From the NCBI RefSeq assembly GCF_964340395.1, contig NC_135549.1, positions 20,051,342 through 20,115,341 on the forward strand: 64,000 bases of DNA, given 5' to 3'. Positions 42,936 to 55,486 of the stretch are shown here, piece after piece. The notes beneath the pieces are model-generated. The model did not search any database. It was given only the letters and a program-made list of their open reading frames with translations, and was not told the origin of the DNA. Each line of letters starts with the position of its first letter. Within the stretch, counting starts at the first letter, position 1. Origin of the DNA: Glandiceps talaboti. Its lineage: Eukaryota; Hemichordata; Enteropneusta; Spengelidae. The position numbers were made by a program, and so were the translations under genes.

Positions 42936-44919
42936 GTGTTGAAAAATGCTAAGGAAAGGGTTATGCTTGGAATGTGAGGGGTAGGGAATACTGTTTAGGG
43001 GAACAGACTAGAGGGAGGGTCACGTTTTATGCTACATCGGGGTTGACCCGACCCCCCTCCCCCCTGTAATTACACTATTCATTGCCCATATTACTTCGCC
43101 AATGCCTCTTCTAAACCATATCGCTAGTTTAGACAGGTTGCATGATGCAGATTTCGGGAAATGACTCTTCTAGGCCATTTAAGCATACAGATTGTTTGGC
43201 ATTGTAAATTCAGCATTGCCTTTTTACTCCCCTGTAACATCATGCCATAATGTATTGAGAGAGAAACACAAGTGCAGGAGGTCGGCTCACGTGATACTGA
43301 GATGGAATCTGCTATAACATACCTGTAATGGATCTTTGCAGAGTCGTGCTTTCCTTCCAGGAAGAGCAGGCTAGTTTTCGATGCTCAAATGATTTGTCAA
43401 GATCAAATCAGATTATATATTTATATATATATTTATATCTTTAAAGTGCCGACATCAAAATAGCTATGTATTGATCAACGTCCACTGTGGCACCCATATC
43501 ACGTGAAGTTGAATTATTTTTGAACTTTGAATTTTGAATTTCATAGAACTATACCGTTAGTCGTCTGACAGCGTGAAACACTGTGTAAGGACTCTTGTGT
43601 ATATTGCTTCAAACTGTTATATATATATACATATGGCCAGCGTTATAATTATATCTATAACGCTAGCGATTGCTAATTTTCCGCATGAAGCATACATTTC
43701 TGAGGTGACCGAGCCGGTTCTGATATGATAGACTGCAAGCATCTAGAAATTCAAATACAACCCCTTCAGCTGGAACCGTACCAATCAATCTCACGGTATA
43801 ATGAAGTCATTATTGTTATTCATTTCTTGAAAAGTAAAAGTTGGTTGACCCTATTAGAAACTATTTCATACAGTAAGGGTGGTCCACAATTAATTACACA
43901 ACATTATTCCTAAAAGCTAAAATATTTGTGAATCCAGATGAGGCGTGACATTTTTCTCAAAGACCTTAATTGGCACGATTGTGGTGATTGCGTTATTATA
44001 ATTGAGTTTTATACCTGCATGGAATGACGACGTATAGAGGGCAGTGATCATAGTACCTGTGCTATGTACACACAATCATGATACATGGATGATAGCGAAA
44101 TAATGCAAAATGCGAATGGACGTTTTCTTATTGCAAATATTTGTGATAGCGCCAGCTACAACCTTAGCTTGTTTAAATGTGAACATTTCCCTCGGAGGGC
44201 AGCGAGAGAGTGACCGGAGTGAGATTGACGTTGTATTCCTCACAACTACCTTGTGATTATCTACCATGGCCAGGTCTACGTACGTATACGAGACACGTAC
44301 GCGTACTTTAAGACTAACCACGTATAACACCTATGGTCTTCTTATTATAATATTAATAGTCAATATAGCATAAAACAAACACACATTCATAATTCAAAGA
44401 CTGAGTTCCCACAAACATGCGAAAACATGCTCTCGCAATTTACAAAGCAATTATACTTAAATAATGTTCTAAAAGAATTATCATAGCGAGTTAAAAACGA
44501 AATTATATAGTGGCAGTGTCAAGCCCCGGAGTCATTTCGTAAATGTATTAGATTCCGTTATTAACCATACCTAATAGAATCTATAACGGTTACCTGTACA
44601 GGGACAGGTGCATGGATTCAAATTCCATTTCCCCTGGAACAAATGTCGAGGCTTAATGCACCCTTTAAGAAGTGTGTACATACCAACAATACTGAACGTG
44701 TATCGGATTTTAATGAGCCACAATATCTGCAAAGCATACAAATGGAGAAATTAGACATTTACCCACCTATACCTTACAGTCTCGCTCAGATGAGTATTGT
44801 AAGAAATTGCTTTGGAGTGCTACAAACAACCGTTACGCTGTTTTTTTGGAAGATATGCCCGATTTATACTACTTAAGACATGATCGTTAAATTATACGCT
44901 ATCTGTGAACTTTTTTAGC
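42936..44919. other. Intergenic, no gene seen
   Basis: Contains a C-rich stretch near 43051-43067, AT-palindromic runs at 43411-43440 and a GCGTTATA/TATAACGC inverted repeat at 43640-43665. No coding sign. Confidence 0.5.
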
Positions 44920-45310
44920 TCCGCTGTCAGCGAAAGCTGAAAGCGTAGCTTTAGGTATAGGTGGGTATTGAGGTATAGAGAGTAGAGTGAATCATAGGTG
45001 TCCGTCAAACTTTTATATTTTCACTATCTACTCTGAAAGTGACAGTCGGAATTCTTCGATATTTGGTGTGCATGTTCCCTGGGGGGAGGCTATTCAGATT
45101 TGTTCATGCCAAGTTGATCTGTGCCATTTTCAATTTTTTATGATGTTTTTTCCAAAAATGACATTTTCATCAACTCCTCATAAACTTCAAGTCAGATTGC
45201 TTTGATATCTGGTGTGTTGATGCACAGGGGGTAGCTTACTTAGATTTGTTAATTTCAAGTCAGCACGTCTTCTCTTCTATTTTTTATGATTTTTTTTTTG
45301 AAATTTGAAA
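44920..45310 (+). repeat. Unclassified interspersed repeat with internal 146-bp duplication
   Basis: It starts with AGCTCCGCTGTCAGCGAAAGC and GTCCGTCAAACTTTT. Two units begin at 45045 and 45191. Each carries a TTGATATCTGGTGTG-like stretch, a G-run, a pyrimidine-rich step (CTATTCAG or CTTACTTAG), ATTTGTT and TTTTTTATGAT. Similar Ser/Asn-poor non-coding blocks are common in marine invertebrate genomes, but I cannot name this family. Confidence 0.55.
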
Positions 45311-45763
45311 AAAAAAATGAATATGTTAATGAGCATAATGACCGACGCCATATTGGAAATCAGTCCGCGAGACTTTAGGTAAAGTGCAACTTTTCAAAAG
45401 ACACTATTGACGTCAAACAAGCAATGTAATATGTGCTATAGTCTTAATTCTACGCATTGTGCGCCCAAATGACAAATATTTGTTCGAAAAAGGTTTGTAA
45501 ACTTCAAATCCAATTCACACACCACCCCTCCTACAGAATGGTTCATTCCAGTATATGCACCTCACGATCAAGTGAGCTCTATGAGCATGCCTGAACTGAA
45601 GTGTATGGGACGATTTTTGACAGTCAGTCGTCAATAAAAACGATAATACTCTTTCTAAAATTATCACATTTTGAAAGGGAAAGTACTTTGTGGTTCATTT
45701 ATGGAATTTTGTTTTTGTACAATCAATCTTGGTGGCAAAATTACAGCGTCAAAATTACCGATG

Positions 45764-46300
45764 TGGTAGTTCCGTACGGTGACAATCTCAAGTACCCGGA
45801 TGCATGAGGGACTAACCCGGAAGCAAGTCGTTGCCAGCCATACGTTACAGTGGTAACATCGTCCGAGAAATCGCTGCATTCAGAGTGTCATTATTCACAG
45901 AATTGTTTTTTTCGAGTGAAAACCCGTCTTGAGTTGTATAACTCTAACAAATGAAGACATGTCAAGTTATATTTTGAAAGTTGTATCGCTAGTTTGAGAC
46001 GATTTTCTCACGTACTATCGGGGCTTACTTGGACTTGGACCTTACTCCAGTTCATCGGGAAGTTTAGCCAGCCCGATAATTCTTTCTGGTTTAGTTTACA
46101 ACACTTTTGATCGCGCAGATTTTGTTGTTGTGATGAAAAGAAATTAAAAAAAAAGATCACTTCAACCATTTCGTTGTGTTTTCTTTATGAAAGGTAATCG
46201 AACATGAACGAGTGTTACCACTGTAACCAGGTCTATGCTGTAACGTATGGCAAGGGTTCGACATACACGCTGGTCCGCTATCCCGCGAGTCTAGTAACTT
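45764..46300 (-). repeat. Dispersed repeat copy split by a foldback insert
   Basis: Read on the minus strand, 46298-46250 (CTAG...GGGATAG...GTCGAACCCT) and 45800-45764 (CGGGTACTTGAGATTGTC, then ACCGTACGG) match, in the same order, the two blocks of the copy at 47941-48050. In that copy only about 40 bases separate the blocks. Here about 450 separate them. The inserted part is bounded by inverted repeats (45829-45857 and 46213-46255, TGTTACCACTGTAAC and CGTATGGC). No coding sign. Confidence 0.5.
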
Positions 46301-46355
46301 TCTGTAAGGACCATGTACCAGTAAAGGTTACTAATGCCATTGCAGGTATTCCGAC

Positions 46356-46371
46356 GGGATAGTGACTTTTC
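46356..46371 (+). repeat. Short extra block of the same repeat
   Basis: GGGATAGTGACTTTT matches 47952-47966 exactly, suggesting a further partial copy. Confidence 0.5.
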
Positions 46372-47940
46372 GATAGGTATATCAGGGAGCTCAGAATTCA
46401 AACCACCGGCTATATGATGAATTCACGGTCATGGTAAAATTCATTTGATTTTTAATTTGCTATTTTGACCAACTCCGGTTGTCTATTCGCGATAAAATTA
46501 CGATTAGTTTGGAAACGGGGTAGATTTTCTATGATTCCGTGTCATAAAAGCATGTGTTGTGTAGTTTTCGAAAAGCACACCCGGTGGGAAAGTCGCCCAA
46601 CAGACGATCTCGCGCCATTGCTGTACTACGTGGCACTTTATTCTGGCGGGGTGTCTCTTGAAAACGGGAATAGCGAACGATGAGCCAATCAAGTGAGACC
46701 TTTCAAATGTAGCTAATATTATAGCCAATAAAATTAGTTGTACGATGATATGTGTATAATAAGTCCTCTACACTGTAACAAGTAAATAGTAAAGTTGAAA
46801 TCTTTGTCGCATGAATTCGTATTTATGTACGGATGCGTAGTCTTTCTGAACAGTAATTCTTAGATCAGTTAGTATTTAAACTACGTTTCTGAGTTAATTA
46901 TTCGGTAGGTTATTGACGAGCTCCCTTTGTAAAAACGCTGTACAAATTGGATGTCGGCGTTCGCCCGGCCACGTTCAACGGAACTAGTGAAGCTCAATCA
47001 TAACAATGGTGCATGGTGGCTGTCAAAATCGAAGACGCAATTTGACCGTGTTGTTATTTCAGTGAGTTTATTCAGCAAGAAAACAACGTGTTCTTTGTTT
47101 TTGTACTTCCTACATGATGTGATGATCGGTTTTTTTACCGGTACAACTTACAGCCTACAATGAAACTGCTAACTTACTTAGTAACACTGACCATGGACGT
47201 ATTAGTGATACATCACTAATACATCCATGCACTGACACGATTCCGTGTGCCGTGTTCCGTGTTCATGTTTTGGTATTCAGTTTGAAAAATTAAAATCCTG
47301 AACTTTATTTTGCGAACGGTTTTGTCATTTCTTAGTAAGTATAGGGCCGAATGTATCATGTTTAACGTTTATGTCAACCCGGAAGTACATAGACACGAAA
47401 ATAGACGAAGTGACTTGTACATGTAATTAGTAACAAAATTTTGCTGTAACTGCTGGTAACCTTCAAATTTATTTATTTTTATGTTGTAAATACATTCTAA
47501 TATGCACTAAGGAGAACACTATAAAGACTTGCTCTATGGGAAGGTAATTTTTTGTCTTTTAAAAATGCAATAGTTAGATCAATGTGTACCAGAAATGTTA
47601 TGTAGTATTTCAGCTAGAAATAAGACCACATAACATCTTGTTACTCCTCCCCCCCCCCCTAATTAAGACAAATTACTCACAGAAAGCAACAACAAAAAGA
47701 GAAGAAGCTCCAAAACATAAAAAAGAGAATAAAATTACAGTAAGGAGTTGATGATGCACAAACAACTACAACGAAATAGACAGTTCAATTACAACAGTGT
47801 TTGAAATAAATATGGGGTTTGGAAAAGTGAATTAGAAGTAGAGTAAAAACTAAGAGAGATGAAGAGCCGAAGTGAACAAGCGAAAGCACTTAAAGATAGG
47901 ACCACCAAATTTTTTGCAGGACTACTACGTTATCAATTTT
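46372..47940. other. Intergenic, no gene seen
   Basis: Apart from the hairpin at 47193-47228 and a C-run at 47648-47659, nothing was recognised. Confidence 0.5.
47193..47228. repeat. 17-bp-arm hairpin
   Basis: Arms 47193-47209 and 47212-47228 are complementary with one mismatch around a two-base loop. A mirror-like CACTGAC lies on the flanks. Function unknown. Confidence 0.75.
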
Positions 47941-48050
47941 ACTAGTCCTGTGGGATAGTGACTTTTACTCCAGTGTCGAACCCTGTTGGCTGAGAATGAC
48001 TCTCTTTCGGGTACTTGGGGATTGTCGCCGTACGGAAACGAAGATGGCGA
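47941..48050 (+). repeat. Dispersed repeat, uninterrupted copy
   Basis: Contains GGGATAGTGACTTTT, GTGTCGAACCCT and CGGGTACTTGGGGATTGTC followed by GCCGTACGG. These are the same blocks found on the opposite strand at 45764-46300. The GGTTCGA-like string on the reverse strand is tRNA B-box-like, but no A-box was found. Confidence 0.55.
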
Positions 48051-48067
48051 TGAATACATTTCTTCCC

Positions 48068-48086
48068 TATATATATATATATATAT
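48068..48086. repeat. Short (TA)n tract
   Basis: About nine TA units. Confidence 0.9.
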
Positions 48087-49773
48087 GTACTACAACTAGT
48101 ACAAGTTGAATGTTGTTGACTTGCTAAATTTGTTAGAAAATTGAAATTCAAATTGCCTCAAAATTATTTTAGATCCCTGGTTTATTTCATTCATCATTAA
48201 AATTTTCCAGGGTTAAAGCTGTAAGACACTGGAATTATTTATAGCCAACCTCAAAATCCTCTTTTTTTCTTCTTTTTCTTGTGTGCATTTCCCAGTCATT
48301 TTTTCCCTGAGATTTTGTGCAATTTTTCATAACAGTAGATTTTTGTTATAAAATGGTGACTATGGTATAAAAGTACAATACATTACCAACTTCTGTGTAA
48401 AATGTGTTTTATAGTGAGACATCATATGAAACCACTAACCACTTTATTGCATCGCTAAAACAAAACTGCATAGTAAAGAGCTGAAGAACTGAACCACTTC
48501 TACATGTCACCAAAATAAAACAAAAACAAAAAAAACAAAAACAGCGGAGCTATTCTGACCGATAGGTCGCTTGTTTAATCAAGGAATTCGGCCACACTAC
48601 ATTTCTTTTTTTTTTAATTTTTGTCTATAAAACTAGTTTTCTTAATGTGTACTTATCACGTAAACCGGGTTTCTGTTTCATAATCTGTAATTATTCGCCA
48701 TGAATATCATATGAAATATTAAATGCCAACCCTATCCTACAGTTTTACTGTAGATTGATCTTATCCTGGACCATTTAACTTATCAATGTTCAAAGAATTT
48801 GCTGATCGCTCCTACATCGTTAATGGGATTTTGTTTTACAACTGATTAGATAATTCGCCCCCGATACTTGTATATAACTTATTTACTATACCTATATTGA
48901 GGACGTAATGCGTAAAGCGATTCACTAAACCTTATGCCATATTTTTAATACATGTAATTTTTTAACATCTTATAAACAAACCGTCTATCATTGTACTATT
49001 ACGCATGCCAACATTTCTAGAAATGTTACAAGTACACGTCGTTCCATATGAGTGAGCCTGGCCATGAAATTGTCAATTTTTATAGAGCATCGTTCGTATT
49101 ATGTGATGTGTATGTTCTCGTGTGAATTGTCAACTCTTTCCGATTGAATAGCCGCTCTGTATTCACATTGCATTGAAAGGTGTGAAAAGCACGTCCACTC
49201 ACAGTGTTTTTGTTCATTGAACTATTAGCGTAAATCTGGGTTCACCTGGCTACTTTACAAACACTTGAACCATCGTATTCTGCAGGAGTTATTCCGTTAA
49301 GCTCTCGTCGGCAAACAATGCACTCTATAACCCAGATGAACAAATTTTAAAAGAATTTAAAATACGAATATTGACCTTGTATACTTAGGTTACAGGGAAA
49401 AAGTCTCGTCGGTTCTCATTTGGCCAAGTATGTGCAGTGTTTGGTAATCCATCAGTGAAATTATTTCAACAAAATTAGTTATATTCCCGTAAGGTTTTAC
49501 AAAGTTCATGGAGGTTAAAAGCAATCGATTGTGAATGTTTTCACACGCGAATACATTGTGTTGCAAGGAGGCTAAGTTCTCAAACTGTAAACAAAATTAC
49601 ATCACAGTGAAATTTTGTTATCATGCGGTGTAAAATTCCCGTTCTGATATTTTCTGTCTAAAACTGATGTCCCCAATATGTATTACATGTAGTATATCCT
49701 GCGCAACAAACGTTCCGGCAAATAAACTGGTAACAATAACAGTTGCACAAAAGATCACTTGAAATCTTCATTT
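48087..49773. other. Intergenic, 3' side of GPCR 3
   Basis: No coding sign and no obvious close polyadenylation hexamer on the minus strand. Confidence 0.5.
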
Positions 49774-50760
49774 CTACACGTATTCTACTTGTGTGCTTTC
49801 CCTGCGATTTCTGAATAGTCCCCACACCTTACAGAATGCCGTTCTATGATTCTTGCTTCCTATGTTGTATAAAATCGGGTTTAATGTGAAGTGAAGAGAG
49901 ATGGTAATCTTAGCTATAAATGACAGACAAAACAGTTTACTCCTTTCCAGAGCTGTGTATCCGACACCAGAAAATGGTACAAGTACGTACACTGTAGCCA
50001 TTGGCGAGCAACTGAGGAAGAACACAACGGTAATACCAACTGTTAGCAGTAAAATCTGATTTTCTTCCGAAATGCACGAAGTTGTGCCATCAACAGAATG
50101 GGAATATTTGCGCTTGGTATACAAGACACGGCGAGCGATTAGCACGTATGATACAAAAACGACGCAAAATGATATCACGATGCAGAGCGCAAGAAGAAAC
50201 ACAAGAACAATGAACAAAGTTTCTTGCATCTCGCTGGTGTAGATGACGGTGTCGAATACTGCAAGGGAAAGTCCGACGATCCAACAAAATGCAATTGATG
50301 ACGCTATCCTCGAGGTGCTTTGTAGCCTGATCTTCTCGGCTTTGAATGGGTGGCATATCGCGATGTATCGATTCAGACTGATCAAGGCAACCGTTAACAT
50401 TGACACGATGAAAGCAACATCGGTGATAGAGTGGCCGCCTTTCTGGTGGAAAGTCAGTAAGGGCGTGATGTTGAACTTGAGTGCTAACAGATATGCAAGA
50501 TAGTAAACCATAAACAGTATGTCAGCCATGGAGAGGTTTATGAAGAAGAAATTCGGCATCGTTCTCATGGTCTTGACTTTGATGACAACGACGAGGAAAG
50601 CCAGATTGGCCAGGATTGCGATAGTACATGCTATGGCATATACAATGAAGATGACCTCCTGGTCTGCGAAGGAACATTTAGGGTCAGCAGAACTTGATGA
50701 GTTTGAAGAATTGCTTGAATTCCCGTGAAATGAAGACATCATTGTCAGTGTACCGTGCAC
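49774..50760 (-). CDS. Class A (rhodopsin-family) orphan GPCR 3
   Basis: Predicted 328-residue seven-transmembrane receptor. The N-terminus is a Ser/Asn run with three NSS sequons (N14, N17, N20). N52 is in TM1, D80 in TM2 (NLSMAD), W160 in TM4 and NPILY at 294-298. The DRY box is NRY (130-132). TM6 reads SCSP, with C251 at the toggle position. TM5 has S197 instead of proline, and Y205 is kept. The TM3-top cysteine is missing (Q106 there) and ECL2 is short and Cys-free. C29 and C278 occupy the same positions as in receptors 1 and 2. It is very similar to receptor 2 in TM2-TM3 and TM7 and lies about 41 kb away on the same strand, which points to duplication. The start is the first in-frame ATG, 40 bases after a splice acceptor; ATGs at codons 7 and 8 are alternatives. 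Intact, single coding exon. Confidence 0.94.
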   Translation of the reverse strand: MHGTLTMMSSFHGNSSNSSNSSSSADPKCSFADQEVIFIVYAIACTIAILANLAFLVVVIKVKTMRTMPNFFFINLSMADILFMVYYLAYLLALKFNITPLLTFHQKGGHSITDVAFIVSMLTVALISLNRYIAICHPFKAEKIRLQSTSRIASSIAFCWIVGLSLAVFDTVIYTSEMQETLFIVLVFLLALCIVISFCVVFVSYVLIARRVLYTKRKYSHSVDGTTSCISEENQILLLTVGITVVFFLSCSPMATVYVLVPFSGVGYTALERSKLFCLSFIAKITISLHFTLNPILYNIGSKNHRTAFCKVWGLFRNRRESTQVEYV

Positions 50761-50799
50761 TTCTCACTCAGTGGACCACAAATTAAACTGTTTGTAATA

Positions 50800-50820
50800 C
50801 TGTAAAAAAAAGAGAGAATA
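50800..50820 (-). promoter_or_regulatory. 3' splice site before GPCR 3 start
   Basis: On the minus strand TATTCTCTCTTTTTTTTACAG ends at 50800. The pyrimidine tract is strong. The exon starts at 50799 and carries a 39-base leader before the ATG. Confidence 0.75.
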
Positions 50821-52859
50821 AAAAACAATCCATTATCATAACAAATTTGAGTAATTTGCCAGTTATGTCACCGAACCCTTTCACTATTCATCTGCAAGAA
50901 TGAATACACATTAGATTCGAATTCAACGTTAATGAAACTGTTTACATCGATCGTAGGTGCAAAGATGATGAAACACGAAAAACAAACCAATTACCTGCTA
51001 TAGTATTACTATTGAATATCTGCTTTCTCCAAATGAACGTAATTTTAAGTGGAAGTGTTGAAACAACTTCCGATTCTACAATGTATGTGAGGTTGAACAT
51101 ATAATGCAATTATCTATACAAATGACTATTTTTTCACAGACCTAGAGATAATATCAACAACTAAGTAGCTGAGATCAGCCTCAACTCTCTTCCATATTCT
51201 CCATTTACCCTTGACCGAACAATGAAGCGACGCACTGTTTATTTTGTTCAAGGAAATCTACCCTCGAGAACATTATATACTGTAAAAGCGTCGTCGCGTG
51301 TCGACCCATGGCTAATGCATACCCACTAGGGAGTAAATGTTGGATTGGTAGCGAATCTAGAATAATAGTATGTAAAATACACAATGCTCCAAGGACATCG
51401 GAAATATAACGTGGCTAATGGTCCTGCGACCGAGTATCTTGTATTAATTGGAAGAGGCACCTGGCAGGCGATCGATGACATGCCGACGCAGGTCCATATT
51501 GAGGTATCTGCTGTGACGGTTCATCCCAGACGTCGTGTTCGATGAAACTTGATGATCCTTGTATCTATTGAACGGTTTATAGTTACCTAGGGCTGGAATA
51601 TTGAACTGGGTTTCGATTCGACAGACCTGTACTCATTTTCACGTCTGTGATCAACGCTATAAATATATAACCCAGCACCAAACCTTTCCACGCCCTACAA
51701 TTTTGATGTATGACTTTTGTTTCATTCGCACACAAAGTGGTACCTCATCTTACGGTGCATAGTATTTTAAAGGTTGACATTTCAATTAATCATTAACAAG
51801 ACCGGAAGCCTAAATACAGCTGCTTATATGGTACCCATAATTAACCTAAAGTGGTCGCAAAAAAATTAAAAGCGGTTAGTTGACTTTAATGTTGTATATC
51901 TTTTATCAGTTTATCCGTCGGCGGTATTGATCTCGAACTAGAAGTACTTTACCATATCGATGAGAGGGGCGTTCGACTAAACCAGACATTGGTATCGTAA
52001 TCACTAACTTACCGCTTACACAAACCACCATAGAAGTGTTTACATTAAAGTAAGTTTTAACAGCTTATGAATTTCAAGGGGCTTTTGTCCAGACAAAAAC
52101 CACGAAAACATCAACATTGATTGCTATTTAAAATACGTATGCATTTAGAGCCGTTGTTCATGTTTTATCAAACGAACTGTGCATTTATGAACAAAAGAAA
52201 ATCATATTTGTATACCAGGTAGAGAAAAACGCAAAATGTTGTCATTGGCGGAGATGCTCTGGACATAACGTTATATAACATGTCTTTTTTATGCAAATAA
52301 TGTACATGTACCTGTGGAAAACCCTTTAATTTATCAACATTCTGAACATTGCCGTATATATGTATGTAGCTTTGACCCTGTAAATAGATTTTGACCCGAA
52401 TTGACAGTGACATTGTCCAAGAGCTTTTCCTGTGGATGTATACAGGAAATTACAATGCTATTTATCATATGCATGTGGTATACTTAAAATGAGAAGTAAT
52501 AATGGATCATTATAACTTAGTCACAAAGTGATGAATGTATTTCAAGAAATTAAGTTAATCATGTCGTTATTTGATGTAGTACACGTGTTGCACTGCAATC
52601 ACAGATGTTCATTGGTGAATGATTGCATCGATCGTTTGCTTAAAGAGGCTGTTAGCTACATAATTTGCTTAGCATATATAGATGACAAGATAGCGGAGTC
52701 AGAGAGTAATCATACAGTCATGTGTGATTTCAACTTGTCAAGGCAAATGGTTAATTATACAGCGACTTCAGTAATCATTATAATGGTAGTTGTTACCAAA
52801 GACTTCATCGAATTCATTAGATTCAAAGCCCAGAATATATACATGTTATTTGCGTTCTT
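50821..52859. other. Upstream of GPCR 3, no secure gene
   Basis: Should contain the 5' exon and promoter of receptor 3 if its intron is short, but I cannot place them. The 114-codon + strand frame at 52528-52872 has no recognisable domain. Confidence 0.5.
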
Positions 52860-53180
52860 GAAGCTAGGCTAGTTGTAACTGGAGTATTATTTTTCTCTGT
52901 CGGACAACCAACAATACATTTGTTAAAATACCAATAAATAGATATTGAATATATTAATTACGGGTCGATTGTATCTAGATGCAGTACAACAAAGGGTTGA
53001 ACTCCTGATCACATTGAGGGGGGGGGGAGCTGATTTTCTGATGCGGACCAAAAGTCATTTTGACTGGAATTATTGCACCATCATGTACATTTACATGATT
53101 TACGTACAGGTGATTTAATACTACGGAATGTGTACGATATTACAAGCACGTCATTACATTTAACAAAACAGTTTCAGAAG
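52860..53180 (+). repeat. Dispersed unclassified repeat, copy 2
   Basis: Aligns by eye with 34385-34720, with the best blocks around 52900-52925 and 52980-53055. A 10-base G-run at 53020-53029 replaces the shorter G-run of copy 1. Confidence 0.6.
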
Positions 53181-53838
53181 AATTTCCGGTTGCAGCTAGT
53201 ACATCATTAAGGTACATGCTCGAATCAACACTTCACTCGTTCAAGTCTCTGTTAATCAAAACGACGATGTATGCGTCTTCACGTCACATTATTCATCAGA
53301 ACACGTTATTCACTCTTCAATAGCTATGAATTTGTCATACCACCTGCATATTATGTATTTCCAGTTTACTGACACATTTTAGATGTGTAATCAGTCAAAT
53401 ATTGCAGTGGGCTTACCACCATTCTCGCCGTTATTTAGATATCTTTGTGATCAGAACGTTGTTTCATCAGTGTTGGACGATAAAACCTGACATTGAAGGT
53501 GCGGGAAAATTGTCTCCTTATCACATAAAATACAGGCACTTAACCACACCACACAGAAGGATGCAATCCATAGCAAAATATCAAGTACAAACCATCTGTT
53601 TACCAGTACTGACTTTAGTGTTGTCTGTTCAGTGAGTATATGTGTATATGTTGTATTCTGCGGCAGCCATGTGCATCTGTGCATGTTGTATTCTGCTGTA
53701 GCCATGTGTATAGGTGAGTGACTGTATGTCAGTTTGATAGTATGGTGAAGGAGAAGGTTTCTTGACACCTTCAAAGCCAGTTTAAATTGTTCAGCACTAA
53801 TAAAACGCCTTTCTGGACGGTCGGGTGGACATACGTAC
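53181..53838. other. Intergenic, no gene seen
   Basis: A duplicated TGTTGTATTCTGC(G/T)G(C/T)AGCCATGTG(C/T)AT unit occurs at about 53649-53673 and 53684-53711. No coding sign. Confidence 0.55.
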
Positions 53839-53849
53839 AGAGACAGACT

Positions 53850-53903
<54 letters not shown>

Positions 53904-54042
53904 TCTAACAATCTAGACATACATACATACATACATACATACATACATACATACATACAGACAGACATCTAAAAATCTAGACACTGTCAGACATATAGAA
54001 CTAGGCAGACAGACAGACAGACAGACAGACACTGATTTAGGC

Positions 54043-54093
<51 letters not shown>

Positions 54094-54154
54094 TCTAAAA
54101 ATCTAGACAAATAGACGGAACATTACAGACAGACAGACAGACAGACAGACAGAT
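53839..54154. repeat. Compound (GACA)n/(ACAT)n array with linker units
   Basis: At least four (GACA)n blocks and one (ACAT)n block alternate with non-repeat linkers. The linker (A)TCTAA(C/A)AATCTAGACA appears three times (about 53902, 53967 and 54092), so the array has a higher-order period. Confidence 0.93.
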
Positions 54155-55267
54155 ACAGAAGACGTTTTCTGTATTGACGTCGTATATGAAAGGAAACCAC
54201 AACGTAAAAGCCTCTATAAATGGTCCACAGAAAGTGCTTCATTTTGTTCAATTCGTATTGTTAACATTTTTGCTGTTTTTAATATTTTATTTCATTTTTC
54301 CCCCATGAGAAAATAATTTCTACACAATGGATGTTTCTCACACTGGTGATATTAATATTCTCGCAGTTTAATACCAATTTCTCATACGCTTCATCAATCA
54401 TATACGATGATTTACCAGGGTATAACACACGATCCACAATGCATTACGCTAATGATCAGTGATGCACACTGCGTAGCTCAAGGTAGCCTTCTTCCTTATT
54501 TAACCATCTGTTCAAGGTCAACCAAAACGATATCTCACTCTCGTAAAGATGCCAAGAGATATCATTAATATCATCCCAATGTAAAAATAATGCGATAAGA
54601 CTAACATTTATTGTCGATGAGGGTACAAAGTTGGTGATTGTATTGATAGCAGAACAGATCTAGCTAGAGCAATTCTTAACTTTTTAAAAATCCATCTATT
54701 GGCTATAGTCTCTGTGACTACATCAGATGATTCATTATTCTCAACTTAATAGTTCGGAAGTGAAAGGTAGAATAAATGATAAGATGAAATTGGAACTGCT
54801 ATTTGTTTCGCATCAAGAAGTCATCGATGGTATCTTTGTAATCTGTTTTAGCCATTGGTCATTATTTGTGGGCTTTTTATGGTTCATGGTTTCAGAACAC
54901 AGTGTGAATGCTGTTTAGCAACTATACGTTAGACTTTATTGTTGGCAATTGATAAAATAAGGATATGGGATTTCGAACCGTTGCGTGTGGGCAGCATTTT
55001 TTGTATTCAAAGTCACACAAGATATAATTTTATATTCATAATTTTGGGCTGATGAAGTAACTTTTTTTCGATAGCACGCACATCGAAAAAGGATAAGACG
55101 TGTACAGTGTTTCTGGAATTGGCAGTAATGCTGACATTGGGAACATTTCTACCTGTTCATGGTATGCATGTTGAGGAGCACTTCTGTTTCCACCTTTTGT
55201 GTTGGGTGTTAGGAATTGCTAATTACAATGCGCAAACAAGACAAACTATCACATTTGTAACTGTTGG

Positions 55268-55270
<3 letters not shown>
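54155..55270. other. Intergenic, no gene seen
   Basis: No coding sign. Confidence 0.5.
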
Positions 55271-55298
<28 letters not shown>

Positions 55299-55327
55299 GA
55301 CAGACACGCACTATTGTATGAACACAC

Positions 55328-55399
<72 letters not shown>

Positions 55400-55417
55400 T
55401 ATATATATAAACACATA

Positions 55418-55486
<69 letters not shown>

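Noticed and set aside
44590-44640. A perfect TpsiC-like arm (ATGGA, 7-base loop TTCAAAT, TCCAT) near 44613-44629
   Set aside because: No matching acceptor stem, D-arm or anticodon arm could be placed upstream, so it is not called a tRNA. It may be a SINE remnant.
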